NCBI GenBank assembly: GCA_017307505.1
Contig: JAFKEE010000026.1
Location: 62,001 to 126,000, forward strand
Length of the DNA stretch: 64,000 bases
Reading direction: 5' to 3'
DNA from: Acidobacteriota bacterium
GTDB taxonomy: Bacteria; Acidobacteriota; Terriglobia; Bryobacterales; Bryobacteraceae
Below, one piece after another: positions 39,227 through 47,928 of the stretch. The notes beneath the pieces are model-generated. The model saw nothing but the letters and a program-made list of their open reading frames with translations, had not been told where the DNA came from and ran no database searches. Within the stretch, counting starts at the first letter, position 1; each line of letters opens with the position of its first letter. Both the position numbers and the translations under genes were made by a program.

Positions 39227-40114
39227 ATGTCTCAGTTCCAAGGTTGCGGCACCGCGTTGGTGACGCCCTTTCTTTCTGATCAGAGCCTGGATGAGGCCTC
39301 TCTGCGCAAGCTGGTCCGGCGGCAGATCGAGGCGGGCATTCACTTCCTTGTGCCCTGCGGCACTACCGGCGAAAGCCCCACTCTCACTCACGCCGAGCAC
39401 CTCCGCGTCGTCGAGATCACTCTCGAAGAGGCGAAAGGCAAGGTGCCCGTCCTTGCCGGAGCCGGTGGCTACAATACCGCCGAAGTGATCGCCCTCGCCA
39501 AAGAGCTGGAAGCCCTCGGAGCCGACGGGCTGCTCTCCGTCACCCCCTACTACAACAAGCCCACCCAGGAAGGCCTCTACCAGCACTACAAGGCCATCGC
39601 CTCCGCGGTGAAACTGCCCATCGTCGTCTACAGCGTGGCCGGCCGCACCGGCGTCAACGTCGAGCCCGCCACCCTGCGCCGCCTCGCCGGAATCGAGAAC
39701 ATCGTCGGCGTGAAGGAAGCCAGCGGCAACATCGCCCAGATGGCGAACATCTGCGCCACCCTGCCCGAAACCTTCGACGTCCTCAGCGGTGACGACGCCA
39801 TCACCATCGCCCTCGCCGGACTCGGCGGCAAGGGCATCATCTCCGTTGCCTCCAACGAAATCCCCGCCGTCATGGCCGGCATCGCCAGCCACTGTCTCGC
39901 CGGTGATTTCGCCGCCGCCCGCGCCCTCCAGCGCCAGTGGCTCGCCCTGATGGAAGTCAATTTCGTCGAATCGAATCCCATTCCCGTCAAAGCCGCTATG
40001 GCCCGCATGGGCCTGCTGGAGCCCGTCTGGCGGCTCCCGCTCGTCCCGCCTTCCGACGCCGCCATGGCGAAGATCGAAGCCGTACTCAGCAGCACCGGAC
40101 TCATTACCAACTAG
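39227..40114 (+). CDS. dapA: 4-hydroxy-tetrahydrodipicolinate synthase
   Basis: A 295-residue TIM-barrel lyase condensing pyruvate with aspartate semialdehyde. The Schiff-base lysine is Lys163 in VGVKEASG; Tyr135 in VVYSVAGRTG and the CGTTGESPTL loop are in place. The usual YNVPGRT motif reads YSVAGRT, a mild change that keeps the tyrosine and arginine. AAAGGAA stands before the ATG, 24 bp after dapB. Confidence 0.96.
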   Translation: MSQFQGCGTALVTPFLSDQSLDEASLRKLVRRQIEAGIHFLVPCGTTGESPTLTHAEHLRVVEITLEEAKGKVPVLAGAGGYNTAEVIALAKELEALGADGLLSVTPYYNKPTQEGLYQHYKAIASAVKLPIVVYSVAGRTGVNVEPATLRRLAGIENIVGVKEASGNIAQMANICATLPETFDVLSGDDAITIALAGLGGKGIISVASNEIPAVMAGIASHCLAGDFAAARALQRQWLALMEVNFVESNPIPVKAAMARMGLLEPVWRLPLVPPSDAAMAKIEAVLSSTGLITN

Positions 40115-40124
40115 GAACCCACGC

Positions 40125-40961
40125 ATGCAAAACGGAATCGAAACGCTGTTCGCCAATCCTCCCGCGGCCTATTCGGCTGCCGACCACGGCCTCTTCGCGC
40201 GCTTCAAGGACGCCCTCAACGAAGGCGCCATCCGCGCGGCTGAGCCCGACCCCTCCACCCCCAGCGGCTGGCGCGTCAATGGCTGGGTCAAGAAAGGGAT
40301 CCTCATCGGCTTCCGCATGGGCACGATTGTCGATATGTCCATCGACACCGTCCGCCAGCCCTGGTTCGACAAAGACACCTACCCGGTCCGCACCATCGCC
40401 GTCAACAGCGGTGTCCGCATCGTCCCCGGCGGCAGTTCCATCCGGGACGGCTGCTTCCTCGGCCGCGGCGTCACCTGCATGCCGCCCATGTACATCAATG
40501 TCGGCGCCTATGTCGGCGACGGCACCATGGTCGACTCGCACGCCCTCATCGGCTCCTGCGCCCAGATCGGTCGCAATTGCCACATCTCGGCTGCTGCCCA
40601 GATCGGCGGCGTGCTCGAGCCCGTCGGCGCTCTCCCCGTTGTCATTGAGGATGAAGTCCTTGTCGGCGGCAATACCGGAGTCTACGAAGGCACCATCGTG
40701 AAGTCCAAGGCTGTCCTCGGCACCGGGGTGATCCTCAACCGCTCCACGCCCATCTACGATCTCGTGAAAGGGGAAGTCTACTCCGCCAGCGACGATCAGC
40801 CGCTCATCGTGCCTGAGAATGCAGTGGTTGTCGCCGGTTCCCGCGCCGTCTCCCGCGGCAAGGGCCAGGAGTGGGGCATCTCCCTCTACACGCCCGTCAT
40901 CGTGAAATACCGCGACTCTAAGACCGACGAGAAGATCCGCCTCGAAGACTATCTTCGATAG
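40125..40961 (+). CDS. dapD: Tetrahydrodipicolinate N-succinyltransferase
   Basis: A 278-residue acyltransferase that puts a succinyl group on tetrahydrodipicolinate, defining the succinylase route to diaminopimelate. The hexapeptide left-handed beta-helix is visible from VPGGSSIRDGCFLGRGVTC through AYVGDGTMVDSHALIGSCAQ to GGNTGVYEGTIV. The length matches the family. It is the last gene of the operon; the following glycosyltransferase gene converges and overlaps its end by 44 bp, so any terminator must lie within coding sequence. Confidence 0.96.
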   Translation: MQNGIETLFANPPAAYSAADHGLFARFKDALNEGAIRAAEPDPSTPSGWRVNGWVKKGILIGFRMGTIVDMSIDTVRQPWFDKDTYPVRTIAVNSGVRIVPGGSSIRDGCFLGRGVTCMPPMYINVGAYVGDGTMVDSHALIGSCAQIGRNCHISAAAQIGGVLEPVGALPVVIEDEVLVGGNTGVYEGTIVKSKAVLGTGVILNRSTPIYDLVKGEVYSASDDQPLIVPENAVVVAGSRAVSRGKGQEWGISLYTPVIVKYRDSKTDEKIRLEDYLR

Positions 40962-42000
40962 CTGCCAGTGTCAGTTCCGCCGCGCGCTGCCACGTGAATG
41001 GGGCGGCGCGCAGCGGACCCTCCTTCGGAGCCTCCCCCCGCACCAGCTTCCGCATTGCTGCCAGCATCGCCTCGTCGCTCTCCGGGTCGAAGAGCAGCGC
41101 GGCTCCGCCCGTCAAAGTCCTAAGCGGTTCGATGTCTCCGCAAGCCACCGGCAGTCCGGCCGCCATTGCTTCCAGCACCGGCATGCCAAAGCCCTCAAAC
41201 CTTGACGGGTAGATGAACCCGGTCGCCCGCCGGAACAGCTCATACAATTCCGCCCGCGGCACCCAGCCCTTCAACTCCACCGAAGACTCAAGGCCCAGCT
41301 CCTGCACCAACCGTTCCACCTCGCCGGTCACGAAGCCCTTCACGCCCGTCAGCACCAACCGCAAGCCCGGCTGCTCCCGCACCAACCGCTGGAACACCCG
41401 CAGCAGCCGGTCGTGATTCTTGTGCGGATGCGTCGTGGAGGCACACAGCAGATACCCTCCATCCTCGCGTCTCGACGCGAGCTCGAAGAACTCGGGCTCC
41501 ACTCCGTGGTGCACCACCGAGATATTGTGCGCGTCCAGCGAGTAGAACTTGAGCAGGTCGTCCCTCGTCGCCTCACTCACTGCGATCAGCCGTCGCGACT
41601 TGTGCGCCGAGGCCCACAACAGCAGCCGCCAGAACGGCAGGTCGAACCAGCGGAAGAACTCCGGATGCCGCTTGTGCTGCAGGTCGTGGAACACCGTCAC
41701 CTGCGGCAGTCCGCTCAGCAGCGGCGCCGTGAAGCCTGGATTCAGCACCACGTCGATGCGCTCGCGCTTCAGCACGCCCGGCAGTTGCAGTTGTTCGTAG
41801 AGGATCCGGGCCGGCCGGCTGGCCGCCGTCACCGGCAGTGGCACACACACCCGCCCCATCGGCCCGGTCTCGCGATTGGTGAAGACGACAATCTCGTGCT
41901 TCGGGATCTGCTCCATCGCCTCCAGCAGGCGTCTCAGGTAGATCTCCGTACCACCCACTCCGCCGGGGATCAGATACAGCGCGTTCACCCCGATGCGCAC
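40918..42000 (-). CDS. Glycosyltransferase family 4 (GT-B)
   Basis: A 360-residue retaining-type glycosyltransferase using a nucleotide sugar. The N-terminus IGVNALYLIPGGVGGTEIYLRRL and the C-terminal IYPSRFEGFGMPVLEAMAAG (the EX7E region) are typical of GT4. It probably adds mannose, rhamnose or a similar sugar to a lipid-linked glycan. The start is GTG at 42000. It is the last gene of a five-gene operon running from 45814 and overlaps the converging dapD gene by 44 bp. Confidence 0.93.
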   Translation of the reverse strand: MRIGVNALYLIPGGVGGTEIYLRRLLEAMEQIPKHEIVVFTNRETGPMGRVCVPLPVTAASRPARILYEQLQLPGVLKRERIDVVLNPGFTAPLLSGLPQVTVFHDLQHKRHPEFFRWFDLPFWRLLLWASAHKSRRLIAVSEATRDDLLKFYSLDAHNISVVHHGVEPEFFELASRREDGGYLLCASTTHPHKNHDRLLRVFQRLVREQPGLRLVLTGVKGFVTGEVERLVQELGLESSVELKGWVPRAELYELFRRATGFIYPSRFEGFGMPVLEAMAAGLPVACGDIEPLRTLTGGAALLFDPESDEAMLAAMRKLVRGEAPKEGPLRAAPFTWQRAAELTLAAIEDSLRGGSSRRS

Positions 42001-42007
42001 GTCGCGG

Positions 42008-43735
42008 CTACTTTCTGCCCATGGCGTTCACTGCGGCTGCCTTGCCCTGTTGCGCCGCCGGATTGCTGGGATCGCGGTGCAGTGCCTGCTCGAAATCCTC
42101 CAGTGCCTGGGCATGCTGGCCCAGTGTGAAGTAGACGTTGCCTCGATAGACCCAGGTCATCGCGTCCCGCCGGTTCAGTTCCAGGGCGTGATTCAGCGCA
42201 TCCAGCGCAAGCTGAGGCTGGTTTCGTTTTCCGTAGATCATGCCCATCGTCGACCAGGCCGTCGACGTGTTCTCCAGTTTCGTCGCCTCCTGCAGCCGCG
42301 CGATCGCTCCAGGCACATCCTCGGCGCAATCCAAAGCCAGCGCCCAGTCCACCAGCAGCCGGTAGTCCGGCTTCTGCAGTACAGACGCGGCCTTGTAATG
42401 CTCCAGCGACTTCGAGCACTCGCCCTTTTCGTAATAGGAGAACGCCAGTTGGAATTGTGCCCGGTAGTTCTGAGGGTTCTGCTTCACCGATTCCACCCAC
42501 ATTGCCTGCGTGTTTGTATACAGGTCGCTGCGGAACATCGTCAGGATGGTCATCGCCACCGCCACGGCGGAAAGACCCGCGACCCTGGCTCCGTTCGGCG
42601 TCCAGCGCGACAGGAACTCGCACAGGATCATCAGCAGGCCGATGGAGGCGAAATAGACGCGGCGCTCCACCAGCGGATCCGCAATCGGCAGAATCGACGA
42701 TGTCGGCGTCAGCAGCACGAAGAATGTAAGGATACCCAGTGAGGCCAGCGGATACTTTTTCCGGTAGACGAAAGCCGCACCGGCGGCCGCTACAATTGCC
42801 AGCAGCCCCAGCCAGGACAGCACATTGCCCGGAGCCTTGGTAATCGGGAAGCCATGATCCAGGTTCTGGCCATAAGGCGCCACGAACAGCCGCACATACA
42901 CCCAGACCACCTGGAACTGCGTGAACAGGTAATCCAGCGGCGAGAAGCTCAGCGACGAGCCGGCCGTGCCCTCGCGGCTCGCCAGCCGGTACACGAAGAA
43001 ACCGCCCGCGGCCCCGCCCACCAGCAGCGGGATATACAGCCGCCAGTTCTTGACCACGCCTTCCAGCGGGGAGCCCTCATGGAAGTACAGATCCGTCAGC
43101 AGCAGCACGCCCGCCATTGCCACGGCCGTTTCCTTGCTCAGCGCGCCCAGGCCGATGAGGAGGAGCACAAGAATCGTGTGGGCCCACGAGACCTCAGTCT
43201 CCTTCCGCCGCAGGTAGACCAGCAGGGCCGAGAAGCTGAAGAACACACTCAGTACTTCACTGCGGCTGGCGATATACGCCACGGCCTCAGTCTGCAGCGG
43301 GTGCAGCAGGAAGACCGCCGCGCCGAAGCCCGCGCTCATCACCACGCTGCGCCCCTGGCGGCCCGCCCGCTCCAGCAGCGCCTTCAGGATGAAGTACACC
43401 AGCAGCGCATTCACCAGGTGCAGCAGGAAATTCTCCACGTGATACGGTGTGGTGTTCATCGCCCACATGTCCCGGTCGGCCAGCAGGCTTATGTTGGTCA
43501 GCGCGCGGACCCCGCGGTGCAGGAACTCCTGATAGTTGATGCCTACCCCATGGCTCATCATCGGCAGGCTCAGGTCGTCGAAAAGGAACGGACCACTCAG
43601 GGCGGGGAAGTAGGCGATCAGCGCCAGAATCGCGGCCGCCAACGGCGCCCACCAGGGCAGGCCGATCGACTGGGCGATCTCCGGCGCAGCCGCCTCACGC
43701 GGCGTCTTCTCAGTGTTTCGCTTGCTGTTCTTCAT
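42008..43735 (-). CDS. TPR-containing polytopic membrane protein
   Basis: A 575-residue protein. The first roughly 390 residues hold about ten membrane spans, including WWAPLAAAILALIAYFPAL near the N-terminus, and LFDDLSLPMMSHGV in a periplasmic loop, a layout like the TMTC/PMT-type mannosyltransferases. The C-terminal 160 residues are TPR helices (AQFQLAFSYYEKGECSKSLEHYK, AWSTMGMIYGKRNQPQLALDAL). Transfer of sugars to proteins or lipids is possible but unproven. It starts 26 bp inside the DUF2304 gene. Confidence 0.8.
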   Translation of the reverse strand: MKNSKRNTEKTPREAAAPEIAQSIGLPWWAPLAAAILALIAYFPALSGPFLFDDLSLPMMSHGVGINYQEFLHRGVRALTNISLLADRDMWAMNTTPYHVENFLLHLVNALLVYFILKALLERAGRQGRSVVMSAGFGAAVFLLHPLQTEAVAYIASRSEVLSVFFSFSALLVYLRRKETEVSWAHTILVLLLIGLGALSKETAVAMAGVLLLTDLYFHEGSPLEGVVKNWRLYIPLLVGGAAGGFFVYRLASREGTAGSSLSFSPLDYLFTQFQVVWVYVRLFVAPYGQNLDHGFPITKAPGNVLSWLGLLAIVAAAGAAFVYRKKYPLASLGILTFFVLLTPTSSILPIADPLVERRVYFASIGLLMILCEFLSRWTPNGARVAGLSAVAVAMTILTMFRSDLYTNTQAMWVESVKQNPQNYRAQFQLAFSYYEKGECSKSLEHYKAASVLQKPDYRLLVDWALALDCAEDVPGAIARLQEATKLENTSTAWSTMGMIYGKRNQPQLALDALNHALELNRRDAMTWVYRGNVYFTLGQHAQALEDFEQALHRDPSNPAAQQGKAAAVNAMGRK

Positions 43736-44072
43736 TCTGTCGTTGCAGTTTGTACTCGAGAATCGCTACCCGCTGGGTGAGCGTGATGTTCATATCCTTC
43801 AGTTCTGAGATCGCGCGCGAGAAGCGGTAGAACACGCCCAGAAAGACAATCAGAATCAGGAACAGCAGCGTGATGGCCGGTTCCTTCAGCCCAATATAGC
43901 CGGAGAGCCGCTCCAGCAGCGGACCACTGCGCGACAGCGCAATCAGCGCCACCGCCGCCGCCAGCCAGCTTACCGAGTGCTCCACCCGGATGTGGTCTCT
44001 CCGCAGCGACCGCAGCACAATCACGAGCAGCAGAATGCCCAGGCCGGTCAGAATATCCAGCAGCAGTGCCAT
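43710..44072 (-). CDS. DUF2304 family membrane protein
   Basis: A 120-residue protein with three membrane spans (LLDILTGLGILLLVIVL, SWLAAAVALIALS, ITLLFLILIVFLGVFYRF) followed by a coiled-coil tail (LTQRVAILEYKLQRQNEEQQ). The pattern is that of DUF2304, which very often follows a GT2 glycosyltransferase gene, as here, 7 bp after it. The role of the family is not known; a partner or anchor of the glycosyltransferase is a common guess. Confidence 0.85.
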   Translation of the reverse strand: MALLLDILTGLGILLLVIVLRSLRRDHIRVEHSVSWLAAAVALIALSRSGPLLERLSGYIGLKEPAITLLFLILIVFLGVFYRFSRAISELKDMNITLTQRVAILEYKLQRQNEEQQAKH

Positions 44073-44078
44073 CCCGGC

Positions 44079-44804
44079 TTACCCCTGGCCCTTCCGCGCC
44101 CGCCCGTCAAACCGCAGGATGTTCACAAACACCCCCAGCAGAACGTGGATCACATAGTAAACCGACTTCATCGCCGTGATCGAACTCCGCCCCGCCATCC
44201 GCTTCCGCATGCGGCACGGTACCTCTTCGAACCGGAACTTCCGCCGCTGCAGCACCACCAGCGTCTCGATCTCCGGGTACTCCAGCGGAAAACTTGAACT
44301 GAACACCGACAGCGCTCTCGCGTTCACGGCCACGAAACCCGAGGTCGGGTCCGTCACCGGGCGCCCCAGAATCGGCCGCAGCAGCATGCGGAAGAAGTGG
44401 ATGCCCACTTTCCGGATGGGATGCGTCTGGAGCCCGCCGGACTCCTTGGCCCGAACCCCGATCACCATTTCGCAGCCCGTCGACCGCAATTTCTCCAGCA
44501 GCCGGGCGATGTCCTTCGGATCGTGCTGACCGTCGCCATCGATCCGGATCACCGTGTCGTAGCCTTCCTCGAACGCCAGCTTGTAGCCCGCCTGCACACA
44601 GCCGCCCAGGCCCAGGTGGCAGGGCAGTTGCAGGACGCGCGCGCCGGCGATGATGGCCTGGTCCACCGTCGCGTCCTCTGAGCAGTCGTCCGTCACCAGC
44701 ACATGCAGGTCCGGATACGCCTCTTTCACTTCGCGGACAACCCGCCCGATCGCACCCTCTTCATTGAAGGCCGGAATGATCAGCAGGGTGCGTGAGTCGA
44801 TCAC
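44079..44804 (-). CDS. Glycosyltransferase family 2 (dolichyl-phosphate mannosyltransferase-like)
   Basis: A 241-residue inverting GT-A enzyme. It starts LLIIPAFNEEGAIGRVVREV, with VLVTDDCSEDATVD and the DxD-type motif VIRIDGDGQHDP, then DPTSGFVAVN. This pattern is typical of enzymes moving a sugar from a nucleotide to a polyprenyl phosphate. The start GTG at 44804 overlaps the previous stop as GTGA; a longer upstream reading frame exists but only shadows the neighbouring gene. Neighbours DUF2304 and a TPR membrane protein fit a lipid-linked sugar pathway. Confidence 0.93.
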   Translation of the reverse strand: MIDSRTLLIIPAFNEEGAIGRVVREVKEAYPDLHVLVTDDCSEDATVDQAIIAGARVLQLPCHLGLGGCVQAGYKLAFEEGYDTVIRIDGDGQHDPKDIARLLEKLRSTGCEMVIGVRAKESGGLQTHPIRKVGIHFFRMLLRPILGRPVTDPTSGFVAVNARALSVFSSSFPLEYPEIETLVVLQRRKFRFEEVPCRMRKRMAGRSSITAMKSVYYVIHVLLGVFVNILRFDGRARKGQG

Positions 44805-45814
44805 AGCGCGGCGACCTCTCTCACGCGAATCGAGTGGCGCTTCAGTCCGTGCTTGAACTCCCTCGCGCTGATGCGCCGAGTAGCCGCTATCCGCGCCCGC
44901 TGCCTCAGCAGGGTAGGCAGGTTCCACAGCAGATCCAGGTGCGCCTTCACCACCAGCCAGGGCAGTTGCAGACCGCTGCCGCCCGCTGTGCGGAACTCCG
45001 CCGCTTTGCCCTGTCCCGTGAACAGACTCGCCGCGTGCCAGAAGTAGCGCGCGATCGCATAAAACGGCGCCGCCAGCAGACTGCTCAGCGGCAGGCAACG
45101 CACGGCCAGCCGCAGCCGGTTCCGTTCCACAAACCATGCTTTGCGCGCCGACGCCGCTCCGCTGCTCTGCGAATAGGCGTGGTCCACCAGGGCCGTCGGG
45201 ACGTAGACGCACTGCCACCCGGCCCATCTGCCCCGCAGTCCTAAATCTGTGTCTTCGCAGTACAGAAAGAAATCCTCTTCGAACAGCCCGGCTTCGTCGA
45301 GCATCTCACGCCGGTACACCGCCGCGCAGCCGCTCGGCAGCAGTGCCTCGCCCGGCTCACTAAACCCACCGGCCGGAGCGCCGTGGCCGCGCTGCTTCGA
45401 ACTGCCGTCGCCCGCGATCAGCATGCCCGCCGAATCCAGGCGGCCGGTGCCCGCCAGCCGGATCCGGCCTGCGGCCATACCCGCCTTCGGCTGCCCGTCC
45501 AGCGCCTTTACCATCTCTTCCAGCCAGCGCGGATCGGCCACTGCGTCGTCGTTGAGCACGGCCAGGTAATCCGCCGGCGCCAGCCGGAAGCCCTGGTTCA
45601 CCGCCGCGCCAAATCCTACATTCGCTTTGTTTTCGATCAGTCGGAACCGGTAGCGGGCCGCGCCGGTCGTGTGAATCCGCCCGCAGCCGCTGTTGTCGAC
45701 CACCACTACCGTAACCTCCGGCAGTGTCTGCGCTTCCAGCGAAGCCAGACAGTCCGGCAGCCGGCGGTCTCCTGCCAGAGTGGGAACTACAACCGTGACG
45801 CGACCGGGCTTCAA
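44801..45814 (-). CDS. Glycosyltransferase family 2 (rhamnosyltransferase-like)
   Basis: A 337-residue GT-A enzyme. VTVVVPTLAGDRRLPDCLASL opens the domain; YLAVLNDDAVADPRWLEEMV carries the metal-binding motif, and FFLYCEDTDLGLR is the acceptor-side motif of rhamnosyl/galactosyl transferases of cell-surface polysaccharides. The C-terminal part has a likely membrane-associated helix. It is the first gene of the operon; the promoter must lie in the short gap before the divergent MetE-like gene at 45869. Confidence 0.92.
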   Translation of the reverse strand: MKPGRVTVVVPTLAGDRRLPDCLASLEAQTLPEVTVVVVDNSGCGRIHTTGAARYRFRLIENKANVGFGAAVNQGFRLAPADYLAVLNDDAVADPRWLEEMVKALDGQPKAGMAAGRIRLAGTGRLDSAGMLIAGDGSSKQRGHGAPAGGFSEPGEALLPSGCAAVYRREMLDEAGLFEEDFFLYCEDTDLGLRGRWAGWQCVYVPTALVDHAYSQSSGAASARKAWFVERNRLRLAVRCLPLSSLLAAPFYAIARYFWHAASLFTGQGKAAEFRTAGGSGLQLPWLVVKAHLDLLWNLPTLLRQRARIAATRRISAREFKHGLKRHSIRVREVAAL

Positions 45815-45868
45815 GTATTAATTCTACGCGAAAGGGCGGCGGCGATTCGTCGGGATACAATACCTCAA

Positions 45869-46867
45869 ATGGCTATCAAGACTACCGTCGTGGGCAGCTA
45901 CCCTATTCCTCATTGGCTGCCCGGCGACACCTCGCGCACCACGCTTCGTGACGCGATTCTCGTCGTGCTGAAGACCCAGGAGCTGGCCGGCATCGACGTC
46001 GTCGCCGACGGCGAGCTGAACCGCTTCGATCCCGGCCACCCCGAGACGAACGGCATGATCGACTACTTCGTCTCCAAGATGGACGGAATCCGCACGAGAT
46101 TCTCCCTGGAAGACATCGAGGCCTTCCGGGCCGACCAGGGCCTGACTTACCGTACGGATCCTGCCGGCATCGTCACCGGCCCCATCACCGGCGGTACCCT
46201 GAATCTGCCGCGGGACTTCGAGTTCACCCGGAAACTCACCAGCCAGCCCCTGAAGTTCACCTGCACAGGGCCGCACATGCTCACCAAGGTGCTCACTGAC
46301 CGGCACTATAAGTCGCGCCCCGAACTCTGCATGGCCATTGCCGATGTCCTCCGGAAACAGCTGACGAATATCGATGCCGACATCGTCCAACTCGACGAAG
46401 CCAACATCAGCGGCCACCCCGAGGACGCCGAATGGGCGCTGCCGGCCCTCAACCATGTCCTGGAAGGGATAGCCGGAGTCCGCGCCCTGCACATCTGCTT
46501 CGGCAACTATGGCGGGCAATCTGTACAAAAAGGGTTCTGGCAGAATCTGTTACCCTTCCTGAACGGGTTGCAGGTCGATCACCTCGTGCTCGAGTTTGCC
46601 CGCCGCGGCTACGCCGAGCTCGAACACTTCAAGGAACTGGATCCGCGGATCGGGATGGGCCTGGGTGTCGTCGACATCAAGGACAACGGCGTCGAATCCG
46701 CCGACCTCATCGCCGAACGAATTGAACTGGCCGCAGGCGTTCTCGGTCCCGAACGCCTCCACTACATCCACCCCGATTGTGGATTCTGGATGCTCCAGCG
46801 CAACGTCGCTGACCGCAAAATGGCTGCGCTGGTGGCAGGTAGAAATCTATACGAGGGGAGAAGTTAA
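45869..46867 (+). CDS. MetE C-terminal-like (cobalamin-independent methionine synthase family) protein
   Basis: A 332-residue TIM-barrel protein related to the catalytic half of MetE. Zinc ligands expected for the family are visible: HICFGNYGG (His and Cys), the nearby LVLEFARRG (Glu) and HPDCGFWML (Cys). The opening TTVVGSYPIPHWLP is typical. It lacks the N-terminal MetE domain, so it resembles stand-alone homologues that use simpler methyl donors or demethylate methylated compounds; true substrates are unknown. ATG 45869 starts the domain, although the frame is open further upstream. No Shine-Dalgarno is evident. Confidence 0.88.
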   Translation: MAIKTTVVGSYPIPHWLPGDTSRTTLRDAILVVLKTQELAGIDVVADGELNRFDPGHPETNGMIDYFVSKMDGIRTRFSLEDIEAFRADQGLTYRTDPAGIVTGPITGGTLNLPRDFEFTRKLTSQPLKFTCTGPHMLTKVLTDRHYKSRPELCMAIADVLRKQLTNIDADIVQLDEANISGHPEDAEWALPALNHVLEGIAGVRALHICFGNYGGQSVQKGFWQNLLPFLNGLQVDHLVLEFARRGYAELEHFKELDPRIGMGLGVVDIKDNGVESADLIAERIELAAGVLGPERLHYIHPDCGFWMLQRNVADRKMAALVAGRNLYEGRS

Positions 46868-46870
46868 GTA

Positions 46871-47890
46871 GTGAACAAGTTGTACCTGTGCCTGCCGCTC
46901 ACCGCGGCTCTGCTCATGGGGCAGGCCGCGCCCGAGGGCACTCACCTGACGAATCTGAAGAAGCTCACCAACGGGGGCCAGAACGCCGAAGCGTACTGGG
47001 CCCCCGACGGGAAACGCATCATTTTCCAGTCCACCCGCGAGCCCTACGCCTGCGATCAGATCTTCGTCATGAATGCCGACGGGTCCGATCAGCATCTGGT
47101 CTCCACCGGGAAGGGCCGCACCACCTGCGCCTACTTTCTGAAGGACAACCGCCACATTGTCTACGCCTCCACCCACGAGGCCGCTGAAGCCTGCCCGGCT
47201 CCGCCCGATCGCAGTAAAGGCTACGTCTGGGGCGTCTTCTCCGGCTACGACATTTATGTCGCTGACGACACGGGCAAGAATCCGAAGAAGCTCACCTCCA
47301 CCCCGGGCTACGACGCCGAAGCCACTGTCAACTTCGCCCAGAACAAGATCGTCTATACCTCGCTCGCCTCGGGCGACCTCGAACTCTGGCAGATGAAACC
47401 GGATGGATCCGGCAAGAAGCAGATCACCAAACGCGAAGGCTACGACGGCGGCGCCGTCTTCTCCCGCGACGGCAAGCAGATCGTCTGGCGCGCCACCGAT
47501 CCCAACAATGCCAAAGCGATGGCCCGCTACAAGGAACTGCTCAAGGAAGATCTGACCGAGCCGATGAAGATGGAACTCTTCATCTCCGACGCCGATGGCA
47601 AAAAGGTCCAACAGCTCACGAAGTTCGGCTGCGCTTCGTTTGCGCCCACCTTCACGCCCGACGGCAAGCAGATCATCTTCTCGTCCAACAAGCACAATTG
47701 CGACGGCCGGCGGTTTGAACTCTACCGCATCAATACTGACGGGTCAGGCTTGGAGCAGATCACCAATTTTGGTGGTTTTACCTCCTTCCCCGAGTTCTCT
47801 CCCGACGGCAAAACCCTCGTGTTTGCCACGGACTACCAGACCACTCAACGCTACGAGTTCAACATCTGGACCGCGGCCTGGAAAGACTAG
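46871..47890 (+). CDS. TolB-like (PD40) beta-propeller protein, secreted
   Basis: A 339-residue exported protein with signal peptide LYLCLPLTAALLMGQAAP. It consists of PD40 repeats: NAEAYWAPDGKRIIFQSTRE, GGAVFSRDGKQIVWRAT, FAPTFTPDGKQIIFSSN and FPEFSPDGKTLVFATD. Such propellers bind proteins or peptides, or form part of periplasmic peptidases, but no catalytic domain follows here. The start is GTG at 46871 with GGGGAG 10 bases upstream, 3 bases after the MetE-like gene, so the two are co-transcribed. Confidence 0.88.
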   Translation: MNKLYLCLPLTAALLMGQAAPEGTHLTNLKKLTNGGQNAEAYWAPDGKRIIFQSTREPYACDQIFVMNADGSDQHLVSTGKGRTTCAYFLKDNRHIVYASTHEAAEACPAPPDRSKGYVWGVFSGYDIYVADDTGKNPKKLTSTPGYDAEATVNFAQNKIVYTSLASGDLELWQMKPDGSGKKQITKREGYDGGAVFSRDGKQIVWRATDPNNAKAMARYKELLKEDLTEPMKMELFISDADGKKVQQLTKFGCASFAPTFTPDGKQIIFSSNKHNCDGRRFELYRINTDGSGLEQITNFGGFTSFPEFSPDGKTLVFATDYQTTQRYEFNIWTAAWKD

Positions 47891-47928
47891 GGCTCGCCTG
47901 CTTTGATAAACTCTCGGCAGCCACACTC

